Assembly (NCBI GenBank): GCA_009829735.1
Contig: CM020619.1
Location: forward strand, 17,613,816 to 17,677,815
Origin: Pyropia yezoensis
Taxonomy: Eukaryota; Rhodophyta; Bangiophyceae; Bangiales; Bangiaceae
Direction of reading: 5' to 3'
DNA: 64,000 nucleotides
Positions 52,739 through 63,481 of this stretch are shown here, piece after piece. Below the pieces are notes generated by a model. The model made no database searches. It worked only from the letters and a program-made list of their open reading frames with translations, and had not been told where the DNA came from. The number at the start of each line of letters is the position of its first letter. Positions within the stretch are counted from its first letter, which is position 1. The position numbers and the translations under genes were made by a program.

Positions 52739-53875
52739 TCAGGATCGGCCTTCATCGCCCCCCGAAGAGGGCCCGTCAAACATACGGCGAAGCATGTCGC
52801 GCCGCGCCTGGTCGGCGGCCGTCCCGCCCTCCCCCCCGTCATCCGCGTCCCCCCCCTCGTCCCCGTCGTCGGCCTTGTCGCCCGCATCGGTGCCGTCGTC
52901 CTCAAGGCCCATGCCGAGGCCGCCGCCAACGCCCGCACCTGCGAGCGGGCGCCCCTGCGCCTGCTCCCGCCCGCGCCGCATCTCGCGGTCCACGTCACTC
53001 TGCAGCTGCTGCTGCAGCCGCAGCCGGTCCGCCTCCTCCCCCCGCCGTGCCGCCGCCTCCTCTTCCGTCTCGCCGTCCACCCCGCCATCCTCCCCATCCT
53101 TGCCGGCCCCCGCGTCATCCATCCCCGCCACCCGCTTGCGCAACGCCGACAGCAGGTCCTCCCCGCCGAGGCCACTCGCCAAGCCGTCTGCCCCCTCAGA
53201 CCCGTCCTCGTCCTCGTCATCCAGGATCTCCATCTCCAGTCGCTGCGTGCGGATGGCCCGCGACGCCTCCTCCCGCGCGAGGCGCTCGCACTCGGCCGCA
53301 ACGCGGGCGGCCTCGGCTTCTGGGTCCTCCCGCCGCGCCGAGATGACCCGCAGCACCACCGCCGCGCCCGTGACAGCTAGGAGGGTGGCGGTGGCGGTGC
53401 CAACGTCACCGCCGGCATTGCTGTCACGGCTAGTCCGGGGGATGGCAGCCGCCGCCGCGCCGGCCGTGGCGGGGCGGGGGGAGCCAAACACCAACGCGGC
53501 CGCGGCAAACGCGGCGGCAACCATGGCACGGACGGGCGACGGCGAGGTGGCGGCAGTGCTAGCCGCAGGGGATGTGATGGGAAGTGGCGTTGCCGAGGTG
53601 GTAGACGCGGCGGCGGTGGCGGCAGCGGCAGCGGCGGCGGCGGCGGCAGCGTCTGCGTTGTGGCCGCCGCGCGCCATCCGCATCGCGGCCACCCGCGGGT
53701 GCCCCCAGTGGCTGGCACCCCCGGCGGGCCGCCGCGACGGGCAGGCGCAGGGACCACCCGTGGCCGCGGGGGGGCGCCACCGGCGCGCCGCCGCCGTCGA
53801 CAGCGCTGCCCCCGCCGGGGGCGCCGCCAGGAACGCACCAACGGCGGGCGACCTATGCCCGGCCGGGAGCACCAT
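52739..53875 (-). CDS. Plastid-targeted membrane protein, unknown function
   Basis: ATG 53875 (MVLPAGHRSPAVGAFLAAPP) gives 378 aa; the frame is open upstream but that part is not protein-like. A transit-peptide-like Ala/Ser/Arg-rich N-terminus with an early Phe is followed by two hydrophobic segments: AMVAAAFAAAALVFGSP ending in PATAGA, which could be a thylakoid-transfer cleavage site, and TATATLLAVTGAAVVLRVI. The soluble rest is highly charged and coiled (EAEAARVAAECERLAREEA, RTQRLEMEILDDEDEDG, RRGEEADRLRLQQQLQSDVD) with an acidic Gly/Asp-rich tail ending RRDMLRRMFDGPSSG. No family recognised. It shares a 0.7-kb divergent promoter region with plastid clpP. Confidence 0.75.
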   Translation of the reverse strand: MVLPAGHRSPAVGAFLAAPPAGAALSTAAARRWRPPAATGGPCACPSRRPAGGASHWGHPRVAAMRMARGGHNADAAAAAAAAAAATAAASTTSATPLPITSPAASTAATSPSPVRAMVAAAFAAAALVFGSPRPATAGAAAAAIPRTSRDSNAGGDVGTATATLLAVTGAAVVLRVISARREDPEAEAARVAAECERLAREEASRAIRTQRLEMEILDDEDEDGSEGADGLASGLGGEDLLSALRKRVAGMDDAGAGKDGEDGGVDGETEEEAAARRGEEADRLRLQQQLQSDVDREMRRGREQAQGRPLAGAGVGGGLGMGLEDDGTDAGDKADDGDEGGDADDGGEGGTAADQARRDMLRRMFDGPSSGGDEGRS

Positions 53876-54552
53876 CGTGGCGGCAAAAACAAGCAAGAGA
53901 AGTGGAATTGGGAGGGACGGTGGGAGGAGAGCAAGCGGAACAAGAGGGGGGGGGCAAGTGGAGAAGGTTGGATGGTAGCTGGGCATGTACGGGCGACGGG
54001 GGCGAGAGGAGGGCGGAAGATGGGGCACGCGCGGGCTGCGTGCGCGCGTGACCACCGGGTCGGCGGAACGCAACGGGCCGTCGACGGCGGAGATTGCAAC
54101 CAACCACCAAACACCGCGCGCCCCCCCCGCCTGCAGAACGCTGGAGTCCAGCGAGAGAGCGTGGCAGAAGACGTGGAAAAGCCTGGAAGCGGATCGAGTT
54201 GGTGGTATTTACTTCATGAGCCTGTGGACTTAGCAAGTCATTTCAGATATCCATGGGAGCCTACTTTATCAAAACAGCAGATCTGCTCAGCTTCCATCCG
54301 ATCGTGACGAAGCAACGTTTGGGTCGCGGTCGGCTGGAGGGCCGCGCGGGAGAGCAGAGCGCGCCGCTCAACAGCCAGGATAGGACCACATCCCAGCGGC
54401 CCATCGACCCGCGCCGCCGTGTGTCCTGGCGCAGGGGATCCACATCATCACCCCGCGGCGCATTCCCTCCCCCACGTCGTGCCACTCCCCCGCCCGGCTG
54501 CCATCCTTTGCCTCACCTGTATTGTCTCGTTCATCCACCTCGCTCCTTCATC
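53876..54552. promoter_or_regulatory. Divergent promoter region, plastid hypothetical / clpP
   Basis: 677 bp between two head-to-head genes for plastid-targeted proteins. No consensus element stands out; 54130-54310 is AT-richer than the rest. A shared bidirectional promoter is inferred only from arrangement. Confidence 0.4.
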
Positions 54553-55335
54553 ATGGTGGCCTTTGTCGGCAGCGCCAGCGCCTGGTGTGGCGCGGCGCTG
54601 GCCCCCACGGGCGGCCTCGCTCGGCCGTCGGCGGTGGCCTCCACGGCCGCTGCCCCCTCTGCCGGTCGGTCGGCAGTCAGCCGGCGGGCGGCCACGATGA
54701 TGGCGCCCCCCGATGGCCCCAAGAAGCCGTCTGCCCCCGTGCCCACCGTCAGTGTGGGTGACACGCAGATGGATATCTATTCCCGCCTGGCCAAGGACCG
54801 CATTCTCGTGCTGGGCCGCGCCGTCGACGATGATGTGGCCAACGCACTGGTCGCCCAGATGCTCTTCCTCGCCGCGGAGGAGCCCGAGAAGGACATCACG
54901 CTGTACATCAACTCCCCCGGCGGCAGCGTCAGCGCGGGGCTAGCCATCTACGACACTATGAACTTCATCCCGTGCGACATCCAGACCATCTGCTTTGGGA
55001 TGGCTGCGTCCATGGGAGCCTTCCTGCTCGGTGCGGGCACCAAGGGCAAGCGCAAGAGCCTGCCCAACTCGCGCATTATGATTCACCAGCCGCTGGGTGG
55101 CGCGCAGGGTCAGGCCGCGGACATTGAGATCCAGGCACGGGAGATCCTCTGGGTGCGCCAACTCCTCAACGGCTACATGGCGCACTACACGGGGCAGCCA
55201 ATAGACAAGATCGAGACGGATACGGACCGGGACTTCTTCATGACGCCAGTCGAGGCAGTCAAGTACGGGATTGTGGATGAGGTGATTGAGACGAAGACGC
55301 CGGCCGTGGTGGTGCCCAAGCCCGTCTTCCTTTGA
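54553..55335 (+). CDS. clpP: Plastid ClpP protease subunit
   Basis: Proteolytic subunit of the stromal Clp protease, a serine peptidase forming heptameric rings with a Clp/Hsp100 chaperone. ATG 54553 gives 260 aa: a transit peptide starting [18 protein letters not shown], then the mature enzyme from about [19 protein letters not shown]. The catalytic triad is present with the spacing of bacterial ClpP: Ser153 in [12 protein letters not shown], His178 in [11 protein letters not shown] and Asp227 in [11 protein letters not shown] (25 and 49 residues apart). [18 protein letters not shown] is the substrate-strand and oxyanion-hole region. An active subunit rather than a ClpR. Single exon. Nuclear location with a transit peptide fits red algae, whose plastid genomes are not known to carry clpP. 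Confidence 0.95.
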   Translation: MVAFVGSASAWCGAALAPTGGLARPSAVASTAAAPSAGRSAVSRRAATMMAPPDGPKKPSAPVPTVSVGDTQMDIYSRLAKDRILVLGRAVDDDVANALVAQMLFLAAEEPEKDITLYINSPGGSVSAGLAIYDTMNFIPCDIQTICFGMAASMGAFLLGAGTKGKRKSLPNSRIMIHQPLGGAQGQAADIEIQAREILWVRQLLNGYMAHYTGQPIDKIETDTDRDFFMTPVEAVKYGIVDEVIETKTPAVVVPKPVFL

Positions 55336-55986
55336 AGGAACGTGACGGTGGTGTAGGGGACAGCGGCAGTGTTTGCGGCGGGGTTTGTGGTCTTGGTTGC
55401 AGCACCCGTCCGCCGCAACAGGTTGCGCCTTGGGCTTCGGTCGCGGGGTGTTGGGCAACCCTTTGCATGTTACTTAATGTCACGGCGTTGACCAGCTACT
55501 CTGGTGTGCGGGATTCGGTTCCACAGGGGTTGAGTGTGGTGTGGGAGAAGCGCGCGTGCTTGGTGCGATGGCGAGAGCGTGCCTGTCCCATGCACTGCCC
55601 CCACACCGCTTTCACCGACTACTCGGCCGGCACTTTGTCTCTTGGAGGCACGGACGGGGTTCTCGGACCGTTTCCTTGAAAGAATACGCCGACGCCGCAA
55701 TGGGTTGAAGTTTTGTTCGTTTTTGTTCGTTGATACCACACTAGTAGCAGAAAGGAAGAGGCTGCTTCGGCCAGGGCACACAAACGAAGACGTCGACTGA
55801 TAGATAACAAAAGTGAACAAACAAACAGACCATATACAAGAAGACAAGTAGGAAGGTAAGCCCGGGTGCCGAGATGGCAAGACAGACATAAGAAGAAACG
55901 CAATGGCGCGAAAGAGTGGTAGAAAACCCCCGTAACGCCGTGCCGCGGCGCCTGATAGACCGGCGTCCGCAACGCAACGCACCCCC
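55336..55986. other. Convergent 3' flanks of clpP and the adenylate kinase-Nudix gene
   Basis: Lower GC than the genes, with A-rich and T-rich stretches (55690-55880) suitable for 3' ends on both strands. No gene supported. Confidence 0.5.
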
Positions 55987-58612
55987 TCAACGGAGATACT
56001 TGGACAACCGCAAGTAGTCGGGCTCCGACGTGGGGTTGATGACCCCGTGGCGCACCGCGAACTCAATCATCACCACAGCCGAATTGGGCTTCCACGCCTT
56101 CAGGTTGCAAGCAATGGACTCCAGAACGGCCGACACGGGTACCAGGTTGAACTCCTCCACCTCCCCGTCCAGGTTTTGAGGTACAAACGACGGTGACAGC
56201 TCCACGTCATAGATGAAAAGTGACTTGGCGCTCAGTCCTTTTCTTGTCTCGTAGCTGTGCATGGGCGAGAAGACACAGAAGAACCAAGCGAGGGAGAAGC
56301 AGATACCACCACAAGGTCCACAAGGTCGCACAGAAAACGGCACAGGACAAGAGATGGTTGTCCGTGAGTACATGCCTCTGCCAGTCGACTGCGTACAGGA
56401 CAATAGACACCCCCCCGAGACTCAACATGGCACGCACCGCACAATCGGTACACCCGTTCCGTCCTCCTCTGCGCCCCCGTACAATACCACCATGACTGCA
56501 CTCTCTCCTCCTTCCTTCCATCCCCCGCAGCCATGTGCACTCAACATACCGGTACGACAGGGAACCAACCGACGTGAGACTGTCCAGGTCGCCCAGCTCC
56601 ACCCCAGCCTCCTCAACCGCCTCCTTGGCCACGTTCTCAATCAGCGACACACCAGACGGCAACCCGCCCGCGACCATCTGGTCAAACAGCCCCGCGTAGG
56701 TAGCCTTGGCATGAGAGCGGGTCGCTACCCACACAAATAGCTGGCCGTCCTTGCGCACATAACCATTGACGTGAATGCCGTAGCCGCGGAGGCCAAAGTA
56801 GGGCAAGCACGCGCGCTCCATCTCAAACACAGTCTCGGTCATAAAGAATCGGGAGATGGGGTGCAGCTCGTCGCGCCAGCCCTGGACAAGCCCCCGCTTG
56901 TGCAGGCGCTTCATCAGCTTACCGACACGCTCGGTGCGTTCTGGCACGGAAAGCGAGAGGAGTTCGGGGGAGGCACGCACCGAGCCGGGCATCTGTGTCC
57001 AGCCGTCTAGCCCGCACGACTCGAGTTCGACCGAAAAGACTTTCAGGTCCACATTCGCCTCCATCAGTTCCGTCGCAAACGCGCGGCCAACGTGACCTAG
57101 CCGCTGGCCTTCGACAATGAAGGGCAGGTACTTTCCCGGGTCCTGTGCCTGCGCTTCCAACAAGCGGTAGCCGCAGCACTGCTTGACAGCATTGAGCATG
57201 CTACCTACCGGGAGAACCAGCTGAGACGCCCTCTGAATGCGCTTCTGGATAAACTCCTCCAAGTGCGCCTCCTTGGCTTCAATCACCGCCTGGGAGGCCG
57301 GCGACGAGGCGGGCTCCCGACCCGACCCAAACGCATGCCAGTTGGTCGCCTCGTTGTCAGGGCACAGCGCGTCTAGTGCTCTACTCACATCCTCAAAGAC
57401 GCTCATGATGGTACGGCTGTTCGACGTGTCCACCCGCACAAGGACGTCCGACCAGCGGCCATACACTTCGTCAAAAGAGGCGGAGAACGCCTTCATCCGC
57501 TTGGCCGCCACGCTCATGTCATCGTCCGACCGGCGGATGAGGCGGGCCCCCACTTCCTCAGTCGGCGGTGGGTTGAGCACATTGTGATAGATGATGCCTG
57601 TCTTGGGGTCCGTGGCCCGCCCACGAGACCAAAACAGCGCGTCCTCGTCTGACCGGTCCAGCAACAAGATAATGTCAACCTCCACGTCCTGCCGAGCCAT
57701 GGCCTCTGACTGCGACGCCGAGCGAGGGAATCCATCTAGAATGTACCCATGGCGGACGCAGTCATCCTGAGCGAGGCGGCGCTTGAGGATAGACAGCACC
57801 AGGTCGTCGGGGAGGAGCTCTCCGCCACGTACCTTTTCGTCGACCTCCTTGCCCAGCTCGGTACCCGCCGACATCTCAGCACGGAGCATATCGCCCAGAG
57901 AAATATGGGGCAGGCCATACTTGCGGCTAATGAGCAAGGCCTGGGTGCCCTTGCCCGACACGGGCTTGCCCACCAGCATCACCCGCAGCCGAGGGGGAGA
58001 CGGCAGTGGGGCAACCAGCTCCAGCAGGGCCTTTTCCATATCGCTTCGCGGCTGGTCCGTATCCGCGCTGCTGCGGTCCGACTCGGCATTGTGGCTGCCG
58101 CCGAGGGCGGTGGAAATGAGGATGTAGTTGAGGGCGCCCACCGATGGGGAAATCCCCGCTTCGGCAGCCGCCGCCTTGCTCTCCCCGTTCGCAACCGCGC
58201 CGTTGGTTGGCGTCGCGTTGGTGGTCACGCCGTTGGTCACCTTGGCCGCCGCCACCCCAGACATGGAAGCGCCGTTGCTCGCCGCCACGCCATTGCTTGC
58301 CCCGTCCGCGGCCGCCCCATCGTCAGCCGCCGTCACATCACTGTCCGCCACCACCCGGCCGGTGCCGTCCGCGTCGCCCAGCGCGTCCGACGACGCTGAC
58401 GAGGGCGACGACGCCACCCACTGGCCAGCGGCGGGCAGGGGGCGGCACGCGCTCCGGCCGCCGCGCCCACTCGACCACGCGCGCAGCGAGGGCGGCGGGC
58501 GGGCGGCCACCCGTGCGTGCGCCGCGCCGCTGGGGGCAGCTGCCCACGCAGTGGGCGGCAGTGCGGCAAAGGCAGTGCCAGGCGCCACGCCTTTGGGCCG
58601 GTGGGACGCCAT
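55987..58612 (-). CDS. Adenylate kinase fused to DUF4743-Nudix hydrolase, probably plastid
   Basis: Two exons: 58612-56550 (ATG 58612; donor GTATGT) and 56254-55987 (acceptor ACAG, phase 2), 776 aa. The N-terminal 210 residues look like a transit peptide (MASHRPKGVAPGTAFAALPP) plus an Ala/Asn-rich linker. Adenylate kinase follows: P-loop VGKPVSGKGTQALL at about 214, PHISLGDMLRAEM, GYILDGFPRSASQSEAM (AMP-binding), RATDPKTGIIYHNVLNPPP (lid). After RIQRASQLVL comes a DUF4743-type region (YLPFIVEGQRLGHVGRAFA, FFMTETVFEMERACLPYFG, GIHVNGYVRKDGQLFVWVAT) and the Nudix box at about 645 (GLPSGVSLIENVAKEAVEEA, with KE for the usual RE). Exon 2 completes it (SLFIYDVELSPSFVPQNLDG). The Nudix type matches the AtNUDX20/24 and YJR142W family that removes damaged thiamin diphosphates. 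I know of no described fusion of this kind. Confidence 0.9.
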
Positions 58613-61416
58613 TGAGACGGGAAGGGGGGGGGGGGGGGGAGGAGGAGGATGGGGAAACAAGAGGATGGGAACGATGGAGAGTTGTCCGAGATGGGGAGCG
58701 GGAACTGTTCTCACCCTGGGCCCGTAGGTAGCGTCGAGGCGACGAAAGGGTCCAAACGCGCCGCGGAGGCCGCGAATGCCCGCCCCACCTGGCACGGACG
58801 TCCTGGATCGTCGTGTGGCGGTTCGAGTGGGACCGCCACTGCGACCGTGCGGGGTTGGGCCCCGCGGGACCCCACACGACCGCGGAGGCCATTGCGCCCC
58901 ATAGGTGTGCCCCCCCCTCTGGAAGCACAGCACCGTGGAGGTGGATGGGGGAGGCGGGCCCACTCGACCCTTCCGCCGGAAGGGCCTTCCGACGCGTCCC
59001 ACTCGACCCTTCAGACGTGTCCTGTGCTGTGTGGCTGCGCTGTTGATCAATGCCCCGCAGATATATCCGTGCACAGAATGTCTCGGCTCGCAAACGTAGG
59101 GTCCTCGATCTCCAGTGCACAAATTGGACGAACGCCAATTGGACGATGGCGGAACATCAGGGCACGCCAGTCTGGAGGCCAGGACCAGGAATGGGAGGCC
59201 CACACACATACCTTTAGTTAAGAGCAGACCCTTCAACAGTGAGACCAAGACCAAGCGAATTTCATTTCAGGCTGAAGTGGGCGCACGTGGCGGCTTGTGA
59301 CTGGACGACCAAACAAAACCGTGCTTCCCCAACCGGGGGGGGCAGGACTTGTGTAGAACGTGTCAGAGGGCGGCAAAATCGGGCGTAAAATTTCGGAGCC
59401 ATTGCTACACCGTGCCGGACCAAAGCCCATTCCTATTCGAATATTTTACAGGGACCACGGAAGCGCGGTATCTTGGCGGGGGAGATACTGTCCGAGCCTC
59501 CCGGATCGCCTGCGATCGTATCCTTCCGAAGCGTTTCTTGGGCGATCAAACGTGACACGTAGAGCGCAACTACGCTGTCGATCGCAATCCTGGTCCCCAA
59601 ATGGCCCCCAAACCGTACAATTTTCTCGACGATCGGCGCACGCGGCGCAATCTGGCTCGGATCTCCCCCTATGTGCTCGTCCGCGCGACGTGGGGGGGGA
59701 GAAACGGGTGGAACACTCGCTTTGACCCGCCGCATTGGCTGTAGTCTCCCCGCATACAGGGGGTTTTGGTGGGGGGGTGCTAGTGTCGGTGTGTCGCGGT
59801 GTCTCCTACGGCAACCATGTCACCTGTGTACCCTTCCCGCGTGACTCCACGGGTCGCCAACGATGTACAAGGATCAGCCGCTGTTTTTTCGGGTGGCACA
59901 AGCATGGACCCCGCAGCCGTCCGTTTGCGGTCAGCAACACCCGCGTCTCTCTTTTCTCTCTCTCTCGCGTCAGCCTCTCTTGCAGACACCACATCGTCCT
60001 TTCCTCGGGCTCTGAACGCTCAGCACGTCCGCCCCCCCCCCGCGCCCGCAAGCCTCGGTTCTGATTGGCAGGAGGACCGTTCTGATGGCTTTCGAGCCCA
60101 TATGGCAAGCGTTTCCCACCAGGACGAGACACAGAGGGGGGGGGCTCCCTCGCGGCAGGCCATGGTGTGACGCCGCCGGTGGCGGGCATTACGTAACGGA
60201 AGAGTGTGAGGCCGTCATGGCGCCGACGCGAGGTGGTGTTTATCATCCGCCTGCAAGGGAGGTGTGTGTGTGGGCGTTGTGCCACCAGGTCGCCACCTAC
60301 AAACAGTCCCCATTGCCCAAATCCCCCCTGCCACAGTCTCCCCACGATACATGTCATTGGACAGTCGAGTGTGCGCTCATCGTGGTGCTCCCGCGGCGGT
60401 CGCGCGAGCCTTCTGGATATTTTCCGGCGGGGCGGGGCGGCTGCGTCGGGGCATGCAGCAGGCGGGGAGGGGGGTGTGCGTGCCACAGGCCCCTCTTCCC
60501 CAATCTCTGTGTCACAACCGACGCCACTCTCCCGCGGCAGCGACCACCCTCCACCGCACGAAATGCCCAGCAACCCGGGGCAGGAGAGCCATTTCTCGGC
60601 CCTCCCCGCGCCTGCAGCCCCGGCACGGCCCACAGTCCCCCGTCAGCCCCCTCCCCCCATTCTAGCCCCTCCCTGAGCGTAGTTTGGCGGGGGTGCAGTG
60701 TACGCAGGGCGCCCCGCGGCGCCCCCCCCCCCCCCCGCGCAGCAACCCCCCCACTCGCAATGGACTGCCGGGGCGCAGTGTACACTGCCCTCCGACCGCC
60801 CCATCCCCCCCCCCCGTCGACCCCCGTCCCACAGCGTGCTTCTGTAGGGGGTGCAGAGCAAGCCGCCCGCCCCTCGACGCCCCCCCCTCGTCATAACCCC
60901 CCCATACGGCATGGACAGCGAAGACGCAGTGCAAACCGCCCCCTGACCGCCCCCCCCCCTTCAATCCCCGCACACAGCGTCGATCGGGGGCAGCACACCG
61001 CGAAACCGCCCCCGCCCCGTCTTTGCCCTCCCCCGCCCCACCCCCCCCCCCACGACGTGAATCCGGGCTGACCTCCCAACAGCCCCAACGACCGGACACG
61101 CACCCCCCCCGCCTCCTCTGCAATGGTGGGGGGGGGGGCGCAGGCGTTGCGCTTGCGGAGGGCGCGCCCCCACCCGCCGTCGACGGTTTTTCTTGGGAGG
61201 GGGCGGGGACGTCGCGACACTCTCCGGGTCGACGCCACCCGGCCCACCCGTCACCGATAGCCGCGCCCCGCCCCGCACGACGCTCGCCACTCTGCTTGCC
61301 CCCGCCCAACCGTACCCACCATTCCGTCTCCTGCCTTTCCCTCTCCCGCCTTGGGGCCGGCACGGCCGACCCCGCCCCCGCCCACGCCAAGCGTTCCCTT
61401 CCCCGCCCGTAACGAC
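58613..61416. other. Long spacer between adenylate kinase-Nudix and Pro-rich ORF
   Basis: 58613-59250 is the 5' region of the reverse gene; it holds a short direct repeat (CCCACTCGACCCTTC at about 58956 and 59001). 59250-60600 has moderate GC with short frames only. 60670-61020 is the degenerate repeat annotated separately. 61020-61400 is C-rich. No gene supported. Confidence 0.45.
60670..61020. repeat. Degenerate minisatellite, about 80-100-bp unit
   Basis: Four or five imperfect copies share GCAGTG, ACCGCCCC, a C run, and a CAYAGCGT or GGCATGGAC-like segment (for example GGGGCGCAGTGTACACTGCC, GAAGACGCAGTGCAAACCGC and GGGGGCAGCACACCGCGAAA). Copy borders are blurred by the C runs. Confidence 0.55.
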
Positions 61417-62100
61417 ATGCACGGCCGCGGTTCTGGTGGCCACTCCGCGGGGGGCGCCTGGATGCCGCCTCCCCGCGACGGCGGATGGATGCCGGCCGCG
61501 CCCCCGCCGAATGATTGGATGCCGCGTGCGGCAAGCAGCGCGCCCCGCGGCGCCTGCCACTGGGCTTGCCCGTGCCCTTGGGCGGCGCCCCCACCTCCTG
61601 ACTGGACCTACACCCCGCCGCCGACTACTTATGGTGGCGGACCTACCCCTCCGCGTGGGGACCATCACGGCCACTACGGCGGCCGCGACAACGACAACTT
61701 TGGACGCCGCCACCCCCCCCGCGTTGAGCAGGAAGATCTGCCGCGCCCCCGCAGCCGCACACGCGCACCGCGGTATCGGGACGACCAACGCCGGCGCCCC
61801 CCCTTTCCCGGCTGGGAGGAGGACCGCGGCGACTGCTGGGTCTCACCTGACGCCCCGCCCCCGCCCTACGACGAGCGCATGCCCCAGCTCTACAACGAGC
61901 GCCAGCCCGCGCCCTACAACGAACGTCTGCCCCCGCCCTACAACGAGCGCCCTCCTGCGCTCTACGACCAGCGGCCGCCACCGCCGCCGCCGCCCCCGCC
62001 TGTCGCCGACCTCGGCCCCCGCCCGCCGACTCCTCAACTGACTTTGCCGCGCCACGGTGGTCGTGGCGGCTACCACGGGCAAGGCCCTCCGCGTAACTAA
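61417..62100 (+). CDS. Pro/Tyr-rich protein with PPYNER repeats, hypothetical
   Basis: ATG 61417 (MHGRGSGGHSAGGAWMPPPR), 227 aa. Disordered, with Pro, Gly and aromatic residues; a tandem repeat of about 9 residues (PPPYDERMP, QLYNERQPA, PYNERLPPP, YNERPPALY, YDQRPP) spans about 61857-61975. RG-rich ends (GGRGGYHGQGPPRN) suggest RNA or protein condensate binding. No family recognised. It lies four bases before the SANT/NAM-like gene in another frame and may be its N-terminal extension, since N-terminal Pro-rich tails occur in such transposon-derived proteins. Confidence 0.5.
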   Translation: MHGRGSGGHSAGGAWMPPPRDGGWMPAAPPPNDWMPRAASSAPRGACHWACPCPWAAPPPPDWTYTPPPTTYGGGPTPPRGDHHGHYGGRDNDNFGRRHPPRVEQEDLPRPRSRTRAPRYRDDQRRRPPFPGWEEDRGDCWVSPDAPPPPYDERMPQLYNERQPAPYNERLPPPYNERPPALYDQRPPPPPPPPPVADLGPRPPTPQLTLPRHGGRGGYHGQGPPRN

Positions 62101-62104
62101 CGCC

Positions 62105-63481
62105 ATGGGCTCTGGCCTGGGGTGGCCGGAGGTGGAGCTGACATGATTGTCGCTGGCGTGGCTGGTGAAGACGCGGGACAACATTGTGGGGACGGACCAG
62201 AGAGGGGCAGACTTCTACACTGGGGTGCGCGACGAGTACCTGGACCTGATGCGCGCCCGCGGGGCGCTGCCAATGACGAACGACCGCACGGTGGGATCGA
62301 CCACCAAGGCCTGGGACAAAGTCAAGAAGGGGACCAGCGCTTTCGCATCGTCGTTTTTAGCTGTGCTGCGCCTGAAGCTGACAGGCAACCCGTCCGAGGA
62401 GGCGGCCATCCAGGGCTCTTTGGCCCACAGCAAGGGCATGGACATCTACAAGGCTATCCGAAAGCATCAGGCGCGTATGGACGGGGCGGAGGCGGAGACT
62501 GGGAAGCGCAAGTACTACCCGCTGCAGAAATATGTCCCGTGCTGGACGGTGCTGCTCAACTCGGACAAGTGGAGCGGCGCCGCTGGATCGGCCGCCGCGG
62601 GAATCGGCACCCGGAGCGGCACGGAGGGCAGCGGGACGAGCGAGCATGAGGACCCTGAGACGGACGACCCGACGGATGGCCCCCGCACCAGTGGCAACGT
62701 CGGGGGCCCTGCACGCAAATTTGACCCTCGCACACCTGGCACCAAAGCGGCTAAGCGTGGCCACAAGGAAGACACTGCGGCGGCGCGGGAAGTGCGGGCC
62801 AGCACTGAAGCCCTCCAGGCCGTGGCAAATGCCGCGGCCGAGCGGTCGGCCATTATCCTGTTCAACCAGCCCAACATGCGCGATACGGAGGAGGCGAAGC
62901 TGTTTACGCGCACCAAGGCGCGCCAGATGCTGAAGGCGGCCGGCATCCCTCTCGGCCCCGAGCCGGCCAAGTCCTGGACCCCCCCGACGGTGAGCGCGGC
63001 CGCGGCAATGTACGCCACGACCGTGCCTGCTGTATATGAGATTGCCGACGAGGAGGAGGACGACGACGACAGTGCGCGACCGCCGCCGTCCCCCCCCGCC
63101 GCCCCTGTGCATATGGTGCCGCTGCCCGCCTCTGCAGCTGGGCCATTGGAAACTGTTGAAGCGGCCCTGGACCGGCCCGTGGGGCCGCTTACTCGACCGG
63201 AGGCAGCCACACCTGCGCAAGTACCCTCAGCAGCGGAGGGCGCTCCACGCTCCAGCCCCCGAACTGTTGTGCCCCCTGTTCTCGCGCTCTCGCGCGCGGC
63301 CAAAGCCCAACTGACAAAGGTCGCGGTCGCGGCGAAGTTGCAGAACAAGTCACTGGGCACCACGCTACCCCTCGCTGAGTCCGACCTCGCCTCTGGGCTG
63401 TCCTCGCCCCGCGGGCGGGCGCGGACTCCCCGCCTTTCTGACCAATCCAGCAGTGAATCTGATAGTGATGCCGGCATGTAG
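62105..63481 (+). pseudogene. SANT/trihelix protein with NAM-associated-like C-terminus, early in-frame stop
   Basis: Related to the transposon-derived plant family of SANT/trihelix proteins (GST-T3-like / no-apical-meristem-associated). Frame from ATG 62105 reads MGSGLGWPEVELT, then TGA at 62144-62146, then LSLAWLVKTRDNIVGTDQRG, RTVGSTTKAWDKVKKGTSAF and YYPLQKYVPCWTVLLNSDKW, which is the usual order W-x-x-E-x-x-x-L-x-x-A-W, V-G-x-x-Q, R-W/K-W helices and HCW-like end. One codon therefore breaks an otherwise complete domain. The C-terminal part has a helix (EALQAVANAAAERSAIILFN), an acidic stretch DEEEDDDD and Ser-rich tail; total about 458 codons. Alternatives: start at a later ATG or CTG/TTG, recoding, or sequence error. 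Transposon gene or domesticated copy. Confidence 0.65.

Noticed and set aside
52644-53978. 444-codon forward Ser/Pro-rich frame
   Set aside because: Antisense to the plastid membrane protein; simple Ser/Pro/Arg pattern only.
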